A stretch of 64,000 bases of DNA from the NCBI RefSeq assembly GCF_900104265.1, contig NZ_FNJJ01000015.1:62001-126000 (forward strand), given 5' to 3'. A model generated the notes under the pieces. The model was not told the origin of the DNA and made no database searches. It saw only the letters and a program-made list of their open reading frames with translations. Both the position numbers and the translations under genes were made by a program. This document shows, one piece after another, positions 45,204 to 54,154 of the stretch; positions within the stretch are counted from its first letter, which is position 1; each line of letters begins with the position of its first letter. Source of the stretch: Ectopseudomonas guguanensis (GTDB taxonomy: Bacteria > Pseudomonadota > Gammaproteobacteria > Pseudomonadales > Pseudomonadaceae).

Positions 45204-46529
45204 TCAGGATGCCGAGCCAGACGCAGCGTCCAGCTCGACCCTGTGAATACGGCCGACGATCAGGCCGAAGCTCACGACCGCCAGCAGGGCATTGAGGCCG
45301 ACATAGACCAATGCCCCATCGAAAGAACCGCTATGACTGACCAGGTAACCGATAACGATGGGTGTGGTGATCGCCGCCAGGTTGCCGAAGGTGTTGAACA
45401 GCCCGCCGGACAGGCCAAGGATCTGCCGGGGCGAGGTGTCGGCCACCAGCGTCCAGCCCAGCGAGCCGAGGCCCTTGCCGAAGAACGCCAGGGCCATCAG
45501 TGCCACCACGGTGGCATCGCTGTCGACGTAAATGCACAGCACCACCGCGCTCGACAGCAGCAGACCAAGCACCATCGGCAGCTTGCGCGCCAGGGTCAGC
45601 GAATGACCACGGCGCAGCATGCCGTCGGACAGCAGCCCGCCGAGCACGCCACCGACGCAACCACTGATGGCCGGCAAGGCGGCGGCGAAACCGGCGCCGA
45701 GAATGCTCATGCCGCGCGCCTGCACCAGGTAAACGGGGAACCAGGTGAGAAAGAAGTAGGTAATGGCGTTGTTGCAGTACTGACCGAGGTAGATGCCGAT
45801 CATCGTGCGCTGGCGCAGCAGCAGGCCCAGGTAGCGCCACTGCGAACCGCCACTGCCGCCACGCTGCCCTTCCAGATCGATCAACGCCCCGCCCTGTTCC
45901 AGGTGGGCCAGTTCAGCCGTCCCGATACGCGGATGCTGACGCGGGCCGTGCAGCTGTTTGAGCCAGACGAACGACAGCGCCAGACCGAGACAACCGAGCA
46001 CGATGAACACCGATTGCCACCCCATGGTTTGCACCACCCAGCCCATCAACGGCGCGAACAGCGCAGTGGCGGCGTACTGCGCCGAACTGGAGATGGCCGT
46101 GGCGGTAGCGCGCTCGGCTGTGGGAAACCAGGAGGCGGTGATACGCGCATTACCGGGAAAGCACGGCGCACTGGCGAAGCCCACCAGCAGCCGCAGCAGG
46201 AACATCGAGGTCACCGCCCAGGTGCTGGGCAGCCAGCCGACGAAGCCCTGCAGCAGGGTCAGTACCGACCAGATGAACAACGCCAGGGTGTACACCGGCT
46301 TGGTGCCGAAGCGATCGAACAGCCAACCACCGGGAATCTGCCCGATCACGTAGGCCCAGCCGAACGCCGAGAAGATGTAGCCGAGCGTCACCGCGTCGAT
46401 GCCGAGGCCAGCCTGCATCGCCGAACCGGCGACCGACAGACTGGAGCGATCGGCGAAGGTGATGGTGGTGACCAGAAACAGCATCAGCAGGATGCTGTAG
46501 CGCACACGACCCGGTTTGGCATCTGGCAT
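45204..46529 (-). CDS. MFS hexarate transporter (GudP/GarP type)
   Basis: A 441-residue major facilitator of the anion:cation symporter group. RSSLSVAGSAMQAGLGIDAVTLGYIFSAFGWAYVIGQIPGGWLFDRFGTKPVY is the signature of glucarate/galactarate carriers, as are the 12 predicted helices. The ATG two codons inside an in-frame TTG was chosen. Lying between garD and gudD, it should import the substrates of both. A repeat cluster separates it from gudD. Confidence 0.92.
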   Translation of the reverse strand: MPDAKPGRVRYSILLMLFLVTTITFADRSSLSVAGSAMQAGLGIDAVTLGYIFSAFGWAYVIGQIPGGWLFDRFGTKPVYTLALFIWSVLTLLQGFVGWLPSTWAVTSMFLLRLLVGFASAPCFPGNARITASWFPTAERATATAISSSAQYAATALFAPLMGWVVQTMGWQSVFIVLGCLGLALSFVWLKQLHGPRQHPRIGTAELAHLEQGGALIDLEGQRGGSGGSQWRYLGLLLRQRTMIGIYLGQYCNNAITYFFLTWFPVYLVQARGMSILGAGFAAALPAISGCVGGVLGGLLSDGMLRRGHSLTLARKLPMVLGLLLSSAVVLCIYVDSDATVVALMALAFFGKGLGSLGWTLVADTSPRQILGLSGGLFNTFGNLAAITTPIVIGYLVSHSGSFDGALVYVGLNALLAVVSFGLIVGRIHRVELDAASGSAS

Positions 46530-46584
46530 CGGCAAGGCTCGTGAGACAGAAGGAAAGGCTGTGCCCGTATTGCGGACCGAACAC

Positions 46585-46681
46585 CCCGTAGGGTGGGCTT
46601 CAGCCCACCGATTGTAGTCACGGTGGGCTGCATTATTGGTGGGCTAAAGCCCACCCTACGGGACTGAGGCCCACCCTACGG
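46585..46681. repeat. palindromic repeat cluster (GTAGGGTGGGC type)
   Basis: CCCGTAGGGTGGGCTTCAGCCCACC and a facing GGTGGGCTAAAGCCCACCCTACGGG, followed by a third half-arm GGCCCACCCTACGG. A REP-like array between the MFS gene and gudD that may attenuate the operon. Confidence 0.87.
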
Positions 46682-46711
46682 AAGTCAACCCTATAGGACT
46701 GCGAGTTCGGC

Positions 46712-48061
46712 TCAACGCACCAGGCAGGGCTTCTTGTTATTGAAGGTCCAGCCCGGAATCAGGTACTGCATGGCCACCGCGTCGTCACGCGCGCCGAGGC
46801 CCTTGGCCTGGTACAGCTCGTGCGCCTTGGCCAACGCATCCCAATCCAGCTCGACGCCGAGGCCCGGCGTTTTCGGCACCTGCACCAGGCCACCCTCGAT
46901 GCGCAGCGGGTTGCGCGTCAGGTACTGGCCGTCCTGCCAGATCCAGTGGGTGTCGATGGCGGTCACGCGCCCCGGAGCCGCAGCGGCGACGTGGGTGAAC
47001 ATGGCCAGAGAGATGTCGAAGTGGTTGTTCGAATGCGAACCCCAGGTCAGGCCCCAGTCGTTGCACATCTGCGCCACGCGCACGGAGCCGGCCATGGTCC
47101 AGAAGTGCGGGTCAGCCAGCGGGATGTCCACCGACTGCAGGGAGATGGTGTGGCCCATCTGCCGCCAGTCGGTAGCGATCATGTTGGTCGCAGTGGGCAA
47201 ACCGGTAGCGCGGCGGAACTCGGCCATCACCTCACGACCGGAGTAGCCATTCTCGGCGCCGCACGGGTCTTCGGCATAGGCCAGCACGCCATGCAGATCG
47301 CGGCACAGGGCAATAGCCTGATCCAGCGACCAGCCGCCATTGGGGTCGAGCGTCACACGGGCATTCGGGAAGCGCGCGGCCAGGGCACGAATCGCCTCGA
47401 CTTCGGCCTCGCCATGCAGCACGCCGCCCTTGAGCTTGAAGTCGTTGAAGCCGTAACGCGCATGCGCAGCCTCGGCCTGGCGTACGATGGCCTCGGGGGT
47501 CAGCGCGGCCTGGTTGCGCACGCGCTCCCAGGCATCGTCGGAGTCACGCTCGTCGCGGTAGCCAAGATCGGTCTTGTCCTTGTCGGCGATGAAGAACAGG
47601 TAGCCGAGCATCTCCACCGCATCGCGCTGCTGGCCTTCGCCGAGCAGGGCGGCCACCGGCACGCCCAGGTGCTGGCCGAGCAGGTCGAGCAGCGCCGACT
47701 CCAGCGCGGTAACGGCATGGATGGTGATGCGCAGGTCGAAGGTCTGCAGGCCGCGACCGCCGGCATCGCGATCAGCGAAGGCGCGGCGCACCTGATTGAG
47801 CAATGCGTTGTAGTTGCCGACCGGCTGGCCGACAAGGATCGCGCGGGCGTCTTCGAGGGTCTTGCGGATGCCCTCGCCGCCGGGGACTTCGCCAACACCG
47901 ACATGGCCGGCGCTGTCCTTGAGAATGAGGATATTGCGGGTGAAGTAAGGGCCGTGGGCTCCGCTCAGATTGAGCAGCATGCTGTCGTAACCTGCGACCG
48001 GTACGACTTGCAGCTCGGTGATCAGCGGAGTGCCGACAGCGGCAGAAATCTGTGAAGTCAT
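46712..48061 (-). CDS. gudD: D-glucarate dehydratase
   Basis: A 449-residue enolase-superfamily enzyme that dehydrates D-glucarate (and L-idarate) to 5-dehydro-4-deoxyglucarate. All active-site landmarks of E. coli GudD are kept: NLSGAH (Asn27/His32 equivalents), GRGLQTFDLR (Thr103 equivalent), FKLKGG (the Lys pair), LDPNGGW, AEDPCG, TNMIATDW, SHSNNHFD and AIDTHWIW. Length is within three residues of the E. coli enzyme. The ATG is preceded by AGGGTAACGCTC. Cotranscription with kdgD upstream is likely. Confidence 0.96.
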   Translation of the reverse strand: MTSQISAAVGTPLITELQVVPVAGYDSMLLNLSGAHGPYFTRNILILKDSAGHVGVGEVPGGEGIRKTLEDARAILVGQPVGNYNALLNQVRRAFADRDAGGRGLQTFDLRITIHAVTALESALLDLLGQHLGVPVAALLGEGQQRDAVEMLGYLFFIADKDKTDLGYRDERDSDDAWERVRNQAALTPEAIVRQAEAAHARYGFNDFKLKGGVLHGEAEVEAIRALAARFPNARVTLDPNGGWSLDQAIALCRDLHGVLAYAEDPCGAENGYSGREVMAEFRRATGLPTATNMIATDWRQMGHTISLQSVDIPLADPHFWTMAGSVRVAQMCNDWGLTWGSHSNNHFDISLAMFTHVAAAAPGRVTAIDTHWIWQDGQYLTRNPLRIEGGLVQVPKTPGLGVELDWDALAKAHELYQAKGLGARDDAVAMQYLIPGWTFNNKKPCLVR

Positions 48062-48138
48062 GAGCGTTACCCTGTTGTTCTTGTGCGGGTTCGACAATGG
48101 TTCAGCGTCGTCGCGCCCGGCCTGCCAGGGCGCGACTG

Positions 48139-48162
48139 GGCCGCTCGCAGGCGCGAGCGGCC
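48139..48162 (-). other. intercistronic GC hairpin between kdgD and gudD
   Basis: A 9-bp perfect stem GGCCGCTCG / CGAGCGGCC with a 6-base loop, ten bases past the kdgD stop and without a T-tract. It may stabilise the upstream message or set kdgD/gudD stoichiometry. Confidence 0.55.
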
Positions 48163-48172
48163 ACCTGCGGTG

Positions 48173-49084
48173 TTACTGCGCGCCTTGCGCTTCGATCAGT
48201 TTGGCCAGGGCTTCGTACTCCTCCGGCAGCAGATCGGTCAGCGGCGCACGTACCGGGCCGGCATCGTAACCGACGATCTTGGCACCGGCCTTGACGATGC
48301 TCACGGCATAGCCGGCCTTGCGGTTGCGGATGTCCAGGTACGGCAGGAAGAAATCGTCGATCAGCTTGCCGACGGTAGCGTGATCTTCGGCAGCGATAGC
48401 CTTGTAGAACGCCATGGCGGTTTTCGGAATGAAGTTGAACACAGCCGAGGAATACACCGGTACGCCCAGCGCCTTGTAGGCCGCGGCGTAGACTTCAGCG
48501 GTCGGCAGGCCGCCGAGGTAGGTCAGGCGCTCGCCCAGGCGACGACGAATCGACACCATCAGCTCGATGTCACCCAGACCATCCTTGTAGCCGATCAGGT
48601 TCGGGCAACGCTCGGCCAACTGCTCCAGCAGATTGGCGTTGAGGCGGCAGACGTTGCGGTTGTAGATCACCACGCCGATCTTCACCGACTTGCACACCTG
48701 CTCGACGTGAGCGGCAACGCCGTCCTGCGAGGCTTCGGTGAGATAGTGCGGCAGCAGCAGCAGGCCCTTGGCGCCCAGGCGCTCGGCTTCCTGCGCCATC
48801 TGGATGGCCACGCGGGTCGGGCCGCCGACGCCGGCCAGGATAGGCACGGACTTCTCGCAGGTGTCCACGGCGGTCTTGATCACGGCGCTGTATTCATCAG
48901 GCGCCAGGGAGAAGAACTCACCCGTGCCGCCGGCAGCGAACAGCGCGGAAGCGCCGTAAGGCGCCAGCCATTCGAGGCGGCGTACATAGCCGGCCTGGTT
49001 GAAATCACCGGCGGCATCGAAATCGGTTACCGGAAAGGACAGCAGACCGGAGGAGAGGATGGACTTGAGTTCTTGTGGATTCAT
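48173..49084 (-). CDS. kdgD: 5-dehydro-4-deoxyglucarate dehydratase
   Basis: A 303-residue DHDPS/NAL-family aldolase-fold enzyme (KDGDH) that decarboxylates and dehydrates 5-dehydro-4-deoxyglucarate to 2-oxoglutarate semialdehyde. The Schiff-base lysine is in LIGYKDGLGDIE, the catalytic Tyr in VVIYNRN, and GGTGEFFSL binds the keto acid carboxylate. The N-terminus MNPQELKSILSSGLLSFPVTDFD is typical for the family. It is the promoter-proximal gene of the minus-strand hexarate operon, showing the pathway runs to 2-oxoglutarate rather than by the aldol route. Confidence 0.95.
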   Translation of the reverse strand: MNPQELKSILSSGLLSFPVTDFDAAGDFNQAGYVRRLEWLAPYGASALFAAGGTGEFFSLAPDEYSAVIKTAVDTCEKSVPILAGVGGPTRVAIQMAQEAERLGAKGLLLLPHYLTEASQDGVAAHVEQVCKSVKIGVVIYNRNVCRLNANLLEQLAERCPNLIGYKDGLGDIELMVSIRRRLGERLTYLGGLPTAEVYAAAYKALGVPVYSSAVFNFIPKTAMAFYKAIAAEDHATVGKLIDDFFLPYLDIRNRKAGYAVSIVKAGAKIVGYDAGPVRAPLTDLLPEEYEALAKLIEAQGAQ

Positions 49085-49413
49085 TATGCGAACACCCTGT
49101 AAAGCGAATTGTGAGGAACAGCGTCAGCCGAAGCCGTAGAGATACGTTATCGTACAACAACAAAAAAAACACCAGTTTTTCGCATCCTCCGTTCGTCGCA
49201 TCTTCCCGAGCCCTGCCCGCTTCGCTCGCAACGCCACTCCGCAAGCGGTAAAGCTCAGCCTAGAGCAGGCTGCAGCATGACGCCAGGGAAGATGCCAGCG
49301 CAATCATCATTCACCAGCAGCAGCGTTGACAGGCCAGGAACAGGCTGGTACTAATCTCACCAAGTCATACGACAACCTATGACATTCCAATAAAAACAAG
49401 CGAGGCCCAGGTC
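49085..49413. promoter_or_regulatory. divergent control region of the hexarate operons with two related sites
   Basis: GTTATCGTACAAC (49146-49158) and GTCATACGACAAC (49364-49376) share 9 of 13 bases and stand 62 and 38 bp upstream of the two divergent first start codons. Reverse complements read TTGTACGATAA and TTGTCGTATGA, close to the T-N-GT-NNN-AC-N-A pattern of FadR-subfamily GntR regulators. The right site is also inside the inverted repeat GTCATA / TATGAC (49364-49383). No gene is seen in this gap. The regulator itself is not in the window. Confidence 0.5.
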
Positions 49414-49575
49414 ATGTCACAGACCTTCACTGCCGCCCTGCCCTGCCATCATGCTGGCCATTGCACCGCTGCCAGCTGCACGAACAGTGCAACCCGTGCG
49501 GGTTTCGTGGCCGTCTTTACCCAGGCTTTCACTGGCTGCAGCGAGGATCGTCTGCTGATCCCGGTGCACGACTGA
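49414..49575 (+). CDS. possible 53-residue Cys-rich small protein / leader
   Basis: An open frame starting at an ATG with GCGAGGCCCAGG upstream and ending at TGA 57 bases before the GudD-like start. The product has four Cys (residues 11, 17, 22 and 42) in its 53 residues and no recognisable domain or signal peptide. It is the first start codon after the putative operator, so ribosomes would meet it before the dehydratase. It may be a real small protein, a regulatory upstream ORF, or chance. Confidence 0.3.
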   Translation: MSQTFTAALPCHHAGHCTAASCTNSATRAGFVAVFTQAFTGCSEDRLLIPVHD

Positions 49576-49592
49576 ACCGTCCCTTCGCCATT

Positions 49593-49607
49593 GCGGCCAA
49601 GGGCCGC
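49593..49607 (+). other. hairpin just before the GudD paralogue
   Basis: GCGGCC / GGCCGC stem with an AAG loop, ending four bases before a possible ATG at 49611. It would mask that start and favours initiation at the later ATG (49632), which has CGGAG eleven bases upstream. Confidence 0.4.
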
Positions 49608-49631
49608 GCCATGTTCGGAGCCCCAGCCAAG

Positions 49632-51026
49632 ATGTACGAAGCCACTCGCAGCAGCACACCCCGAATAGTCGAGATGCAGGTCATTCCGGTCGCCGGTCAT
49701 GACAGCATGCTGCTCAACCTGTGCGGCGCCCATGCCCCCTACTTCACCCGCAACCTGGTGCTGCTCAAGGACAATGCCGGGCACGTCGGCTGTGGCGAAG
49801 TGCCCGGTGGCGAAGGCATCCGCCAGGCGCTGGAGCGTTGCCGCGATCGGGTGATCGGGCAATCGGTCGGACGCTATAACCGCATTCTCAATAGCCTGCG
49901 CCAGGCCATCGCCGGGCCGGCCAAGGGGCCGCAGACCACCCGGCATCAGGTCACCTCCGAATCCGAGGCACGGGTGCTCAAGCAGCCGCACGAGATCAAC
50001 CTGCGCCTGGATAACGTGATCACCGCCGTCGAGGCCGCCCTGCTCGACCTACTTGGCCAGCATCTGGACGTTCCGGTGGCCGAACTGCTCGGCAGCGGCC
50101 AGCAGCGCGATCATGTGCCGATGCTCGCCTACCTCTTCTATATAGGTGATCGTCAGCGCACCGACCTGCCCTACCTCGCCGGCAATGGCGCGGCGGATGA
50201 CTGGTATCACCTGCGCCATCAGGCCGCGCTGACGCCGCAGGCCATCGCCCGCCTGGCCGAAGCGGCCCATGCGCGCTACGGCTTCGCCGACTTCAAGCTC
50301 AAGGGCGGGGTGATGCGTGGCGCCGAGGAGATGGAGGCGATCCGCGCGATCAAGGCACGCTTCCCCGACGCGCGTGTCACTCTCGACCCCAATGGTGCCT
50401 GGTCCCTGGACGAAGCCATCGCCCTGTGCAAGGGCCAGGGTCACGTGCTGGCCTACGCCGAAGACCCTTGCGGCCCGGAAAACGGCTACTCTGGGCGCGA
50501 GGTGATGGCCGAGTTCAAACGCGCCACCGGCATTCCCACCGCCACCAACATGGTCGCCACCGACTGGCGGCAGATGGGCCACTCGCTGCGCCTCGAGGCA
50601 GTCGACATTCCGTTGGCCGACCCGCACTTCTGGACCATGCAGGGTGCCGTGCGTCTCGGTCAGGCATGCGAGGAGTTCGGCCTGACCTGGGGCTCGCATT
50701 CCAACAACCACTTCGACATTTCCCTGGCCATGTTCACCCATGCCGCGGCAGCCGTACCGGGCCGCATCACAGCCATCGACACGCACTGGATCTGGCAGGA
50801 GGGCGAGGAGCGCCTGACCCATGAACCGCTGCGCATCGTCGGCGGTCAGGTACAGGTAGCGGACAGGCCCGGCCTCGGCATCGAGCCGGACATGCAGCGG
50901 ATCATGGCCGCTCACGAGCTGTACAAGAAGGTGGCCAGCGGCGCGCGCGACGACGCCATGGCCATGCAGTACCTGGTTCCGGGTTGGCAATACCACCCGA
51001 AACGTCCCAGCCTCGGCCGCGACTGA
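49632..51026 (+). CDS. diverged glucarate dehydratase-like enolase-superfamily enzyme
   Basis: A 464-residue GudD/GudX-type paralogue. Catalytic core residues persist: NLCGAH (Asn29, His34), FKLKGG (Lys222/Lys224), LDPNGAW, AEDPCG, TNMVATDW, SHSNNHFD and AIDTHWIW. The loop that in E. coli GudD reads GGRGLQTFDLR (with substrate-contacting Thr103 and Phe104) is replaced by an insertion of about 15 residues ending KQPHEINLR, so specificity or activity may differ. The start is uncertain between ATG codons at 49611 and 49632. It heads an operon with the TctCBA transporter, suggesting that transporter carries its substrate. Confidence 0.88.
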   Translation: MYEATRSSTPRIVEMQVIPVAGHDSMLLNLCGAHAPYFTRNLVLLKDNAGHVGCGEVPGGEGIRQALERCRDRVIGQSVGRYNRILNSLRQAIAGPAKGPQTTRHQVTSESEARVLKQPHEINLRLDNVITAVEAALLDLLGQHLDVPVAELLGSGQQRDHVPMLAYLFYIGDRQRTDLPYLAGNGAADDWYHLRHQAALTPQAIARLAEAAHARYGFADFKLKGGVMRGAEEMEAIRAIKARFPDARVTLDPNGAWSLDEAIALCKGQGHVLAYAEDPCGPENGYSGREVMAEFKRATGIPTATNMVATDWRQMGHSLRLEAVDIPLADPHFWTMQGAVRLGQACEEFGLTWGSHSNNHFDISLAMFTHAAAAVPGRITAIDTHWIWQEGEERLTHEPLRIVGGQVQVADRPGLGIEPDMQRIMAAHELYKKVASGARDDAMAMQYLVPGWQYHPKRPSLGRD

Positions 51027-51060
51027 CTCGCGCGGCTTCTATCCCACCCGGAGTATTCCA

Positions 51061-52038
51061 ATGAAAAAAACATTCCGCGCCTCCCTCCTTTCTGCCCTGG
51101 TCGGCATGGGTGCCCTGGTCAGCCACGCCGCCACCTTCGCCGATGACGTGAAATGGCCGACGCGGCCCGTACAGGTGGTGGTGATCGCCAACCCCGGCGG
51201 CGACACCGACTTCAACGCGCGCATGATGGCCAAGTACTTCAACGAGATCACCGGCAAGACCATGGTGGTGACCAACGTCGCCGGCGGCGGGGGCACACTG
51301 GCCGCCGAGCAGGTCAAGGGCGCTGCGGCCGACGGCAACACCATCCTCTTCACCCACCCGGGTCAGCTGATCGTCAACGAAGTGGCCGGCCTGACCGAAG
51401 ACAGCTTTGAAGTCTTCGATATCGCCTGCATCGCCGGCGTCGACAAGAGCACCGTGTTCGTAGCCTCCAAGCAGTCCGGCGTGACCAGCATGCAGGACCT
51501 GGTCGACAAGTCGAAAGCCAACCCCGGCAGCATCACCTACGGCACCGAGATGGGCAGCTTCTCGCACATCCAGGGCCTGATGCTGGAAAAACTCACCGGC
51601 GCCAAACTGAAGATGGTCGACGGCGGCACCGTATCCGACCGCGTGGTCGGCATGCTCGGCGGTCGCCTGGACATGGGCGCCATTACCTACGGCTCGGTGC
51701 AGGACTATGTGCAGGGTGGGCAGATGGTCGCGCTGGGCCAGCCCAACGAGGAACGCAACGCCATGCTAGGCGATGTGCCGACCCTCAAGGAGCAGGGCCT
51801 CGACATCACCATGGACAAGCCGTACGTGGTGGCTTTCCCGAAAGGCACCGACCCGGCGATCGTGAAGAAGATGTCCGACATCATGCAGCAGATCACCCAG
51901 AAGCCCGCCTACGCCGAAGACCTGAAGAAATTCAAGCAGCCGGTCGCGTTCTACGACACCGAAGAGGCCAAGCAGATCCTGGCCAAGACCCGCGACGACT
52001 TCATGCAGTTCAAGGATGAGCTGCGCAAGGCCAAGTAA
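51061..52038 (+). CDS. tctC: TctC-type solute-binding protein
   Basis: A 325-residue periplasmic binding protein of the tripartite tricarboxylate transporter family. A signal peptide ends near residue 27 (ATFA-D), followed by the family opening WPTRPVQVVVIANPGGDTDFNARMMAKYF and the conserved GGTVSDRVVGMLGGRLDMG. With TctB and TctA it forms a sodium-dependent carrier for carboxylates; a hexarate ligand is inferred from the adjacent dehydratase. It lies 34 bp after that gene. Confidence 0.9.
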   Translation: MKKTFRASLLSALVGMGALVSHAATFADDVKWPTRPVQVVVIANPGGDTDFNARMMAKYFNEITGKTMVVTNVAGGGGTLAAEQVKGAAADGNTILFTHPGQLIVNEVAGLTEDSFEVFDIACIAGVDKSTVFVASKQSGVTSMQDLVDKSKANPGSITYGTEMGSFSHIQGLMLEKLTGAKLKMVDGGTVSDRVVGMLGGRLDMGAITYGSVQDYVQGGQMVALGQPNEERNAMLGDVPTLKEQGLDITMDKPYVVAFPKGTDPAIVKKMSDIMQQITQKPAYAEDLKKFKQPVAFYDTEEAKQILAKTRDDFMQFKDELRKAK

Positions 52039-52104
52039 GCCCTGACGCAGCGCCGCCGCCCGCGATGACTGGCGGCGCTGCACCTCAGAACATCGAGGTA
52101 CGCG

Positions 52105-52611
52105 ATGAACACCCCGAACAAGAAAGAACTGATCATCGGCATCGCCATGCTCGCTGCCAGCCTCGCCTACCTGGTGATGGCGCAACAGCTGCCCGGGCAT
52201 GCCGGCATCGACGCGGCCACCGTGCCGAAACTGCTGGCCGGATTCCTCTCTCTGCTTGGCCTGATGCAAGTGATCAGCGCCTTTGCCAGACCCAAGGCCG
52301 CCGCCGAGCCCGCCAGCCCGGTGCCGACAGAGGCCGAAGAGCCGGCCACTGAAATCGTCGAACCGAAGACGGTGATCAAGACCCTCGGCCTGATCCTCGG
52401 CTACATGGCCCTGCTAGGCCCCGTGGGCTTCCCGATCATGACCGTGGTTTACCTGTATCTGCAGTTCCTGGTGCTGACCCCGGTGAACCAGAAGGCCAGA
52501 CACCTGACCTACCTGCTGATCGCCGTCATCTGTTCTGCGCTCATCTTCCTGCTGTTCCGCGAGGCCTTCGACCTGTTGCTGCCCGCTGGCCTGCTGAACG
52601 ACTACATCTGA
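52105..52611 (+). CDS. tctB: TctB-type small membrane subunit
   Basis: A 168-residue protein with four predicted transmembrane helices and a hydrophilic Pro/Glu-rich segment between the first and second pairs (roughly 68-92), as in TctB subunits. The N-terminus KKELIIGIAMLAASLAYLVMAQQLPG and LILGYMALLGPVGFPIMTVVYLYLQF fit the family. It precedes TctA by 9 bp. Sequence conservation in TctB is low, so assignment leans on context. Confidence 0.88.
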   Translation: MNTPNKKELIIGIAMLAASLAYLVMAQQLPGHAGIDAATVPKLLAGFLSLLGLMQVISAFARPKAAAEPASPVPTEAEEPATEIVEPKTVIKTLGLILGYMALLGPVGFPIMTVVYLYLQFLVLTPVNQKARHLTYLLIAVICSALIFLLFREAFDLLLPAGLLNDYI

Positions 52612-52620
52612 GGATCGACC

Positions 52621-54141
52621 ATGCTCGAATTACTGCAGCAAGGCTTCGGTGCCGTCTTCTCGCTCAACATCCTCATGCTGATGGCCGTCGGTGTCGCCCT
52701 GGGCATCGTCTTCGGTGCCGTGCCCGGCCTGTCAGCCACCATGGCCGTGGCGCTGTGCCTGCCGCTGACCTTCACCATGGGCCCGCAGGCCGGGCTGTCG
52801 CTGCTGGTGGCACTGTTCATCGGCGCCACGTCCGGAGGCCTGATCTCGGCGATCCTGCTGAAGATCCCGGGAACGCCTTCATCGATCGCCACGGTGTTCG
52901 ATGGTGGCCCGCTGATGGAACAGGGCCAGGGGGTCAAGGCGCTGGGCGTCGGTATCGTGTTCTCCTTCCTCGGCACCATCTTCAGCATCGTCGCGCTGAT
53001 GTTCATCGCCCCACAGCTGGCCAAGGTCGCCCTGAGTTTCGGTCCGCACGAATACTTCGCCATCGCCGTGTTTTCCCTGACGCTGATCGCCACCCTGTCG
53101 GCCGGCTCCATGGTCAAGGGGCTGTTCGCCGGTACCCTGGGCATCGCCGTGTCCACCGTCGGTATCGCGCCGGTGGAGGCGGTGCGCCGCTTCACCTTCG
53201 GTTTCAGCGAGCTCAATGGCGGCTTCTCCATGCTCACGGTGATGATCGGCATGTTCGCCGTGGCCGAGATCATCAAGCTGGCCGAAAGCGGCCGCCATGC
53301 CGTGCAGGGCAAGGCCAGGTCGGTGAGCATGAAGAACATCAGGGGCTTCGGGTTCTCGCTCAAGGAGTTTCGCGAGCAACTGCCAAATGCCGGGCGCTCC
53401 GGCATCATCGGCCTGGGCATCGGCATCCTGCCGGGCATCGGTGCCGGGACGTCCAACCTGGTCTCCTACATCATCGCCAAGAAGCGCGCGAAGGATGGCC
53501 ATACCTACGGCAAGGGCAATATCGGCGGGGTGGTGGCCAGCGAGACGGCCAACAACGCCGGCGTCGGCGGCGCCATGATGCCGCTGATGACCTTGGGCAT
53601 TCCCGGCGACACCGTCACCGCGATCATGCTCGGCGGCTTCCTGATTCATGGCATCCAGCCCGGCCCGCTGCTGTTCATCAGCCAGGGCCCGCTGGTGTAC
53701 ACCATCTTCGCCGCGCTGATCGTCGCCACCTGCATGATGCTGTTCATGGAGTTCTACGGCCTGCGCCTGTTCATCAAGCTGCTCGACGTGCCCAAGCACA
53801 TTCTGCTGCCGATCATTCTGGTGCTCTGCGTGGTGGGCGCCTTCGGTCTGTCCAGCCGCCTGTTCGACGTTTGGTCGATCCTGCTGTTCGGCCTGCTTGG
53901 CTACGCCTTCGTCAAAGCCGGGATGCCGGCGGCGCCCTTCATCATCGGCTTCATCCTCGGGCCGATGGCGGAAACCAACCTGCGCCGCGGCCTGATGCTG
54001 TCGGACAATAGCTTCGCCGCCTTCTTCACCAACCCCATCGCCGGCACCTTCCTCGGCCTGGCGCTGGCGTTCGTGCTCTGGCAGGTGTTCAGCGCACTGC
54101 GTCCCAAACCCAGCGCGATCAACCAGATCCTGCGCACCTGA
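52621..54141 (+). CDS. tctA: TctA-type large membrane subunit
   Basis: A 506-residue permease with about 12 helices, the transport channel of the tripartite tricarboxylate system. The duplicated family motif is visible as GIVFGAVPGLSATMAVALCLPLTF near the N-terminus and GIGILPGIGAGTSNLVSYIIAKKRAKD in the middle, together with GATSGGLISAILLKIPGTPSSIATVFDGGPL. AGGA precedes the ATG. Last gene of the operon; its terminator is interrupted by a repeat element. Confidence 0.94.
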   Translation: MLELLQQGFGAVFSLNILMLMAVGVALGIVFGAVPGLSATMAVALCLPLTFTMGPQAGLSLLVALFIGATSGGLISAILLKIPGTPSSIATVFDGGPLMEQGQGVKALGVGIVFSFLGTIFSIVALMFIAPQLAKVALSFGPHEYFAIAVFSLTLIATLSAGSMVKGLFAGTLGIAVSTVGIAPVEAVRRFTFGFSELNGGFSMLTVMIGMFAVAEIIKLAESGRHAVQGKARSVSMKNIRGFGFSLKEFREQLPNAGRSGIIGLGIGILPGIGAGTSNLVSYIIAKKRAKDGHTYGKGNIGGVVASETANNAGVGGAMMPLMTLGIPGDTVTAIMLGGFLIHGIQPGPLLFISQGPLVYTIFAALIVATCMMLFMEFYGLRLFIKLLDVPKHILLPIILVLCVVGAFGLSSRLFDVWSILLFGLLGYAFVKAGMPAAPFIIGFILGPMAETNLRRGLMLSDNSFAAFFTNPIAGTFLGLALAFVLWQVFSALRPKPSAINQILRT

Positions 54142-54154
54142 GACAGAGCACTTC

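Noticed and set aside
48139..48162. Rho-independent terminator between kdgD and gudD
   Set aside because: The stem is strong but there is no T-tract on the minus strand, so it was listed as an intercistronic hairpin.
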